Positions 59,701 through 64,000 of a DNA stretch of 64,000 bases are shown piece by piece; position 1 is the stretch's first letter; the number at the start of each line of letters is the position of its first letter. Source of the DNA: Betaproteobacteria bacterium SG8_41 (GTDB lineage Bacteria > Pseudomonadota > Gammaproteobacteria > Burkholderiales > SG8-41); assembly GCA_001303585.1 (NCBI GenBank), contig LJTT01000007.1, positions 1 through 64,000 of the forward strand, given 5' to 3'. Made by a program: the position numbers and the translations under genes. The notes beneath the pieces are model-generated. The model saw nothing but the letters and a program-made list of their open reading frames with translations. It had not been told where the DNA came from and made no database searches.

Positions 59701-60789
59701 TCAAGCATAGCCAACGCTGTGCCGGTCCAGCGCCACGGCCTTGATCAAAGCATAGGCACTCGCGCCTTCGCGCAGCCCGAGCTCATGCAAAGACTGCCGC
59801 GTGATACGCGCAACCAGCATTGCTCCGCCTGCATCGAGCTGCACCTCGGCAATCGGGCCGTCCGATTCCACGATCGCGGCGACGCGTCCCTTTACGATGT
59901 TGCGGAACGTCGTGGCACCTGGCCGCTCCAGCGCCAGTGCGACGTCGCGCGCCCGTACACGCACGCGGACCGACTCACCAACCAGCGCATCGACACCCGT
60001 GACGAACAGTTCGCCGCCCGCAAATTCAAGGCGCGTGATCTCGTAGGCGAGATCGTGCGCAGCGACCCGGGCTTCGATCACCGCCCCGGCTTCGAACCGG
60101 CCGGTGAAGGGTGCCAGGTCCAGCCGGCTCATGATGTCACGCACCGTGCCCTGCGCTACCACGCTGCCTTCCGACAGCACGACCATGGTATGGGCGAGCC
60201 GGGTGACTTCCTCGATCGAATGACTCACATAAACGATCGGCACGCTGAGCTCATCGCGCAAGCGCTCGATATAACGGAGTACTTCAGCCTTGCGCAGGTT
60301 GTCGAGCGATGCCAACGGCTCATCCATCAACAGCATGCGCGGGCTTGCCAGAAGCGCGCGCCCGATGGCAACGCGCTGCTTCTCGCCGCCCGAGAGTGCG
60401 CCAGGCCAGCGTTCGAGAAGATCCTCGATGCCGAGGAGACCAACCACTTCGTCCAGGCCCACGCTACGCTCGGAGGCTGGCGTTCGGCGAAATCCGTACA
60501 AGAGATTGGCGCGCACCGTGAGATGGGGAAGCAGCCGCCCTTCCTGGAAGATGTAGCCGAGGCGCCGACGATGAGGTGGCACGTCGGTGCCGCGCTCGCT
60601 GTCGAAGACGACGCTTTCATTGAGCACGACGCGCCCTCGGTCCGGCCGAACCAGGCCCGCAACCAGATTGGTCAGCGTCGTCTTGCCTGAACCCGAGCGG
60701 CCGAAAAGTGCCGTCACCTTGCCCTCGGCACGAAAACGCGCATCCAGCCGGAACACGCCCAGCTGCTTGGTCACGTCGAGTTCAAGCAT
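59701..60789 (-). CDS. modC: Molybdate ABC transporter ATP-binding protein
   Basis: A 362-residue ATPase. Walker A is LFGRSGSGKTTLTNLVAG, the ABC signature LSGGEKQRVAIGRALL, Walker B MLLMDEPLASLD and the switch histidine in VYVSHSIEEVTRLAH. The C-terminal part (about 290-360) is a TOBE/Mop domain that binds oxyanions and can inhibit transport in trans. It overlaps the end of modB by 8 bases. Confidence 0.94.
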   Translation of the reverse strand: MLELDVTKQLGVFRLDARFRAEGKVTALFGRSGSGKTTLTNLVAGLVRPDRGRVVLNESVVFDSERGTDVPPHRRRLGYIFQEGRLLPHLTVRANLLYGFRRTPASERSVGLDEVVGLLGIEDLLERWPGALSGGEKQRVAIGRALLASPRMLLMDEPLASLDNLRKAEVLRYIERLRDELSVPIVYVSHSIEEVTRLAHTMVVLSEGSVVAQGTVRDIMSRLDLAPFTGRFEAGAVIEARVAAHDLAYEITRLEFAGGELFVTGVDALVGESVRVRVRARDVALALERPGATTFRNIVKGRVAAIVESDGPIAEVQLDAGGAMLVARITRQSLHELGLREGASAYALIKAVALDRHSVGYA

Positions 60790-61480
60790 GGCGGCCCTGG
60801 ACGCGCCTGCTCGCGCGCCGCACCAGAATTTCCGAAACGAACAGCACAGCCAGAGAAAGAACCACCGCGACGATGCTCAGCCGCAGCGCCTGGGCGTCTC
60901 CTCCCGGAACTTGCGTGAAGGAATAAATCGCGATCGGCAATGTGCGGGTCTCGCCCGGGATATTCGAGACGAAGGTGATGGTTGCGCCGAATTCGCCAAG
61001 GCTACGCGCGAAGGAGAGCAGCGCGCCGGTCACGACGCCGGGCATGATGAGCGGCAGCGTGACAGTGAAGAATACCTCGCGCGGCCCCGCGCCCAGCGTC
61101 GCGGCGGCCGCCTCGAGACCCCGGTCGACGCTCTCCAACGAGAGGCGAATAGCCCTCACCATCAGGGGGAATCCCATTACCGCGGCCGCCAGGGCGGCGC
61201 CGGTCCAGCGAAAAACAAATACGATCCCGAACTGCTCCTTGAGAAAGCCTCCAATCGGGCCATTGACCCCCATGAGGACCAGCAGGAAATAGCCGACCAC
61301 GACAGGGGGCAGCACCAGGGGCAGATGCACCACCGCGTCGATCAGCGTCTTTCCTGGAAACTCCGCCCGCGCAAGTAGCATTGCAATCCCAATGGCGAAA
61401 GGCAGGCTGAATGCCACGCTCCACAAGGCGACCTTGAGGCTCAGCTGGATCGCGTCGATCTCGTCAGGTCCCAACCACAT
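60782..61480 (-). CDS. modB: Molybdate ABC transporter permease
   Basis: A 232-residue permease with five helices and the EAA loop AAATLGAGPREVFFTVTLPL near residue 130. SFARSLGEFGATITFVSNIPG is the ModB signature. It passes molybdate with ModC energy. It lies 145 bases after modA, a spacer with a 10-bp repeat arm, and overlaps modC. Confidence 0.94.
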   Translation of the reverse strand: MWLGPDEIDAIQLSLKVALWSVAFSLPFAIGIAMLLARAEFPGKTLIDAVVHLPLVLPPVVVGYFLLVLMGVNGPIGGFLKEQFGIVFVFRWTGAALAAAVMGFPLMVRAIRLSLESVDRGLEAAAATLGAGPREVFFTVTLPLIMPGVVTGALLSFARSLGEFGATITFVSNIPGETRTLPIAIYSFTQVPGGDAQALRLSIVAVVLSLAVLFVSEILVRRASRRVQGRHA

Positions 61481-61508
61481 CGTCTAGAGCGCACCCTGAA
61501 AATCAAAA

Positions 61509-61546
61509 ATGAATAAACTACAGATAAACGCAGATGAACGCGGATA
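61509..61546. repeat. 10-bp-period repeat arm between modA and modB
   Basis: CAGATAAACG, CAGATGAACG, CGGATAAG follow in a 10-base period, the inverted form of TATCTGCGNN. It interrupts the mod operon spacer. Confidence 0.6.
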
Positions 61547-61625
61547 AGAAAACGACCTAAATCCGCGCTTTTTCTCCTTTTGGGCAACCAACGGCGAGTG
61601 CATTTCTTGCCTTTCGAGATGGCTT

Positions 61626-62396
61626 CTAGTGCTCCATCGCAAAGCCGTGTCGCGTGAACACGGTGTCTGCCTCGACCGAGCGCAGAAATTCGAGCAACGC
61701 TCGTGCACGCTCCTTTTTCTTCGAAGTCGAGACAATCGCGCCCGGGTAGACGATTGCGGGATGCGTATCCTGGGGAAACTCCCCCACGATGCGCACGCGC
61801 TTCACTGCCAGGACATCCGTCCGGTAGACGATACCCAGCGGCGCTTCGCCCCTTGCGACCAGCGCGACGGCGCCCCGAACGTTGTCCGTTCTCGCGACAC
61901 GCTGGGCCACCGAGCGCCACACCTCCAGCGTTTCAAGCGCAGCTTTGCCGTAAAGGCCCGCTGGCACATGGTCCGGATCGGCCATGGCAAGCCACCCGTC
62001 TCCCAGGGCTTGTGCCAGGGGAAAGCGCGGAGCAATGGACAACTGGACCTTCGCGGTCAAGGGTGCGATCAGCACCAGGCGGTTACGCAGCAGATCGGCG
62101 CGGCTGCCACTCTCGATTCGACCGAGCCCTTCCAGATAATCCATCCACCTGGCGTTGGCCGAAATGATCACATCGGCCGGGGCGCCCTGCGCGATCTGCC
62201 GCGCAAGGGCGCTGCTACTCGCGTACGAGACCGCTAACGTCACTCCTGTTGTCCTTTTGTATAACTGCGCCGCCGCGCCCAACGCGTCCTGCAGGCTCGC
62301 GGCCGCGAAGATCAGGAGCTCTTCGGCCCTAACCGCGGGCGCGTGCAGCAGAACCGACAACGCCAGGACCGCCAACCACCTAGACCTCCCTGTCAC
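61626..62396 (-). CDS. modA: Molybdate ABC transporter substrate-binding protein
   Basis: A 256-residue periplasmic binding protein with a signal peptide (WLAVLALSVLLHAPAVRA) and the ModA blocks LLIFAAASLQDALGAAAQLY, VTLAVSYASSSALARQIAQG and VALVARGEAPLGIVYRTD. It captures molybdate (and tungstate). The frame begins at a GTG (62396); a TTG at about 62378 with GGGAGG 9 bases upstream is an equally good start. A ModE operator lies 20 bases upstream. Confidence 0.93.
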   Translation of the reverse strand: MTGRSRWLAVLALSVLLHAPAVRAEELLIFAAASLQDALGAAAQLYKRTTGVTLAVSYASSSALARQIAQGAPADVIISANARWMDYLEGLGRIESGSRADLLRNRLVLIAPLTAKVQLSIAPRFPLAQALGDGWLAMADPDHVPAGLYGKAALETLEVWRSVAQRVARTDNVRGAVALVARGEAPLGIVYRTDVLAVKRVRIVGEFPQDTHPAIVYPGAIVSTSKKKERARALLEFLRSVEADTVFTRHGFAMEH

Positions 62397-62415
62397 TCCC
62401 CACCCCGTGCGGACG

Positions 62416-62439
62416 CGTTATATACGGTTAAATATAACG
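62416..62439. promoter_or_regulatory. ModE operator (molybdenum box) before modA
   Basis: Perfect inverted arms CGTTATAT and ATATAACG separated by 8 bases, the same 8-8-8 layout as the E. coli modA operator. It lies 20-43 bases upstream of the modA frame start and between modE and modA. Repression of modABC when molybdate is plentiful is the expected effect. Confidence 0.9.
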
Positions 62440-62480
62440 GCTGCCGCTCTCTCTTGGCAATTCCTGCTTTCGGCACTGGA

Positions 62481-62855
62481 TCAGCGCTTACCCGGGCGCG
62501 TTGTGTCGGGCCGGCGGAGGTGCCGGTTGAATTCCCTCAGATCGCGAGCGATGGCGATTGAGGCCTTGTGCTCCATGCGGCGATAGGCCTGCACCAGTTC
62601 CCGCCCGAACTCGGTCACTCGCGCGCCCCCGCCCCGGCGCCCGCCGATCTCGGTCAGGACCACCGGTTGCAGGAAACTCTCGTTAAGCGCGTCGACGAGC
62701 TGCCAGGCGCGGCGGTAGGACATGCCCATCGCCCGCGCCGCGGCGGAAATCGACCCCGTTTCATCGATGTGGGCGACGAGCGCAGCTTTGCCCGGCCCGA
62801 TTGCGGGAGAATCCTTGGCGAGAATGCGTAGCGTGAGACCCCGGTAGCGCGGCAT
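62481..62855 (-). CDS. modE: ModE-type regulator with DNA-binding domain only
   Basis: A 124-residue protein with the winged-helix domain of ModE (AHIDETGSISAAARAMGMSY, RRAWQLVDALNESFLQPVV, IGGRRGGGARVTEFG). The two Mop domains that bind molybdate in E. coli ModE are absent; the protein ends about 35 residues after the HTH domain. It could respond to metal only through another partner. I use the ATG at 62855; the frame upstream reads into the spacer. modA follows on the same strand after the operator. Confidence 0.88.
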   Translation of the reverse strand: MPRYRGLTLRILAKDSPAIGPGKAALVAHIDETGSISAAARAMGMSYRRAWQLVDALNESFLQPVVLTEIGGRRGGGARVTEFGRELVQAYRRMEHKASIAIARDLREFNRHLRRPDTTRPGKR

Positions 62856-62895
62856 GTGATGAATTCTACCGCTGCCAATGCCCACCTGAGCAGCC

Positions 62896-63732
62896 CTATC
62901 GGCCAGATGTTTTCGCGTTCGGGAAGAACAGCTGCTGCCCATTGATCTTGTAGTGCGCGATCGCCTTTTGCCCGTCCCGCGAGAGGATCCAGTCGATGAA
63001 CGCCAGGCCGGGGCCGCGTTTCACGTGCGGATGTCTCGCTGGATTGACCAGCATCACCCCGTATTGGTTGAACAAGCGCTCGTCGCCCTCGAGCGCGACG
63101 ATTAGCTCTCCCTTGTTACCAAAGGACAACCAGGTGCCGCGATCGGTCAGCGTGTACGCGTTCATGCCCGAGGCCGTATTCAGTGTTGCGCCCATCCCCG
63201 AGCCAGTTTCTCGATACCACTGCCCGGTCGCCTTCGTCGGATTGATGCCTGCTGCTTTCCAAAGGCGCAGCTCCGCCGCATGCGTGCCGCTGCGATCGCC
63301 GCGCGAAGTAAACGGCGCCCCGGTGTCATGAATCTTCGCGAGCGCCTCGATTGCATCCTTCATGCCGACGATCCCGGCCGGATCGGACTTCGGCCCGACG
63401 ATGACAAAATCGTTGTACATGACGTCATGCCGTTCCACAAACCAGCCCTCCTTCACCATCCGGAGCTCCGCAGCCTTGTCGTGGACGAACACGACGTCGC
63501 AGTCGCCACGTTTCCCGATATCGAGCGCTTGGCCGGTCCCCTGCGCAACCACGCGGACTTCGATGCCGGTCCTCTGCTTGAAGACTGGCAGGATATGCCT
63601 GAATAGCCCGGAGTTCTCCGTCGAAGTGGTCGACGACACGGTTATGAATCTCTGGGCTCCGGGCACACCCGGCGCCGCCAGTAACATGCACGAAGCCAAA
63701 ACCCCGCTCCACAGCCTACGCGTCAATTCCAT
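62896..63732 (-). CDS. tupA: Tungstate ABC transporter substrate-binding protein
   Basis: A 278-residue periplasmic protein with a signal peptide (LWSGVLASCMLLAAPGVPGA). The oxyanion-binding start ITVSSTTSTENSGLFRHILP is the TupA hallmark, and VVFVHDKAAELRMVKEGWFV and SRGDRSGTHAAELRLWKAAG are further blocks. TupA binds tungstate very selectively. Its start overlaps the end of the ATPase gene by 10 bases. It is upstream of modE in the same direction. Confidence 0.92.
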   Translation of the reverse strand: MELTRRLWSGVLASCMLLAAPGVPGAQRFITVSSTTSTENSGLFRHILPVFKQRTGIEVRVVAQGTGQALDIGKRGDCDVVFVHDKAAELRMVKEGWFVERHDVMYNDFVIVGPKSDPAGIVGMKDAIEALAKIHDTGAPFTSRGDRSGTHAAELRLWKAAGINPTKATGQWYRETGSGMGATLNTASGMNAYTLTDRGTWLSFGNKGELIVALEGDERLFNQYGVMLVNPARHPHVKRGPGLAFIDWILSRDGQKAIAHYKINGQQLFFPNAKTSGR

Positions 63733-64000
63733 GGCAGCTCTGCTCTTATGAACGCAGCAGCTTCCGCTGAGGCAGGCTGCTTGAAAAATTGCTCGACCGG
63801 TGAGCGCTCGACCAGGCGACCGTGACTTAGAAAGAGGATTTCGTCGCCCAGGCGCCTGGCCTGCCCGAGGTTGTGTGTGCTCATGATGATCTTGGTGCCT
63901 CCAGCGCAGATCTGGTTGATGATGCTTTCCACATCGCGCGTAGCGTTGGGATCCAGGTTCGCCGTCGGCTCATCGAGAAACAGCACTTCCGGGTTCAGCG
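63723..64000 (-). CDS. tupC: Tungstate ABC transporter ATP-binding protein, C-terminal part
   Basis: The last 92 or so residues of an ABC ATPase, cut by the window end. Walker B NPEVLFLDEPTANLDP, the switch IMSTHNLGQARRLGDEILFL and the end KQPASAEAAAFIRAELPWN are visible. The tupC frame is open to 64000. It is taken as TupC because tupA overlaps its stop codon. A permease gene tupB is expected just beyond the window. Confidence 0.88.
   Translation of the reverse strand, partial: LNPEVLFLDEPTANLDPNATRDVESIINQICAGGTKIIMSTHNLGQARRLGDEILFLSHGRLVERSPVEQFFKQPASAEAAAFIRAELPWN

Overview
The window reads as a piece of a GC-rich betaproteobacterial chromosome (Burkholderiales/Rhodocyclales-like). Reasons: the odhA-odhB-lpd-zapE order, the gltA-sdhE-sdhBADC block divergent from mdh, a methylcitrate branch (prpC, prpD, aconitase) next to it, a TctAB-type tricarboxylate carrier, and a msrB-yciB-yciI-bolA-PPIase block facing purL. 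I see no transposase, integrase, phage gene, CRISPR array or rRNA. One tRNA-Ser(GGA) is present.

Layout. 1-4.1 kb: tail of an acetyl-CoA synthetase, a broken conserved gene, a two-subunit Na+/solute symporter (DUF4212 plus a large subunit carrying an EF-hand-like loop), a small membrane protein and the tRNA. 4.2-10.6 kb: an atypical SDR, an MFS carrier, prpE, an AcuI-type reductase and zapE. 10.6-28.8 kb: central carbon supercluster with lpd, odhB, odhA, gltA, sdhE, sdhBADC (minus strand) and mdh, prpC, prpD, a broken thioredoxin-fold gene and one aconitase (plus strand). 28.8-35.7 kb: accessory enzymes (luciferase-like oxidoreductase, persulfide-dioxygenase/rhodanese fusion, homocitrate/isopropylmalate-synthase-like enzyme with a strong terminator, deacetylase, amidohydrolase, DUF423, an unknown). 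36-44.3 kb: one minus-strand series, TPP enzyme - tctB - tctA - IDH-like - ketopantoate-reductase-like - leuC-like - leuD-like, which looks like uptake and conversion of a tricarboxylate or hydroxyacid. 44.5-51.6 kb: a second aconitase, an FAD-linked hydroxyacid oxidase, damaged msrB and yciB, yciI, bolA and a periplasmic PPIase. 51.6-58 kb: purL, nnr, a broken DUF190 gene, crcB. 58-64 kb: molybdenum/tungsten block moaE, moaD, mobB, modC, modB, modA, a one-domain modE, tupA and the end of tupC, with a near-ideal ModE operator before modA.

How it works together. Acetate and propionate are activated (Acs, PrpE), acrylyl-CoA can be reduced to propionyl-CoA (AcuI), and the products are burned through a nearly complete TCA cycle and the methylcitrate branch encoded side by side. 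The Mo/W block supplies cofactor for molybdo- or tungsto-enzymes lying elsewhere.

Two patterns are not explained by genes. First, spacers carry families of degenerate short-period repeats: a 7-bp unit GTGANNN, often with the gene's TGA stop inside it, and a 10-bp unit TATCTGCGNN. Both are frequently arranged as inverted arms at the two ends of a spacer. Second, five small genes are each disrupted by a short loss that removes part of a known domain and usually shifts frame, while all large genes are open. All calls were made by reading the sequence and translations only; no database search was run.
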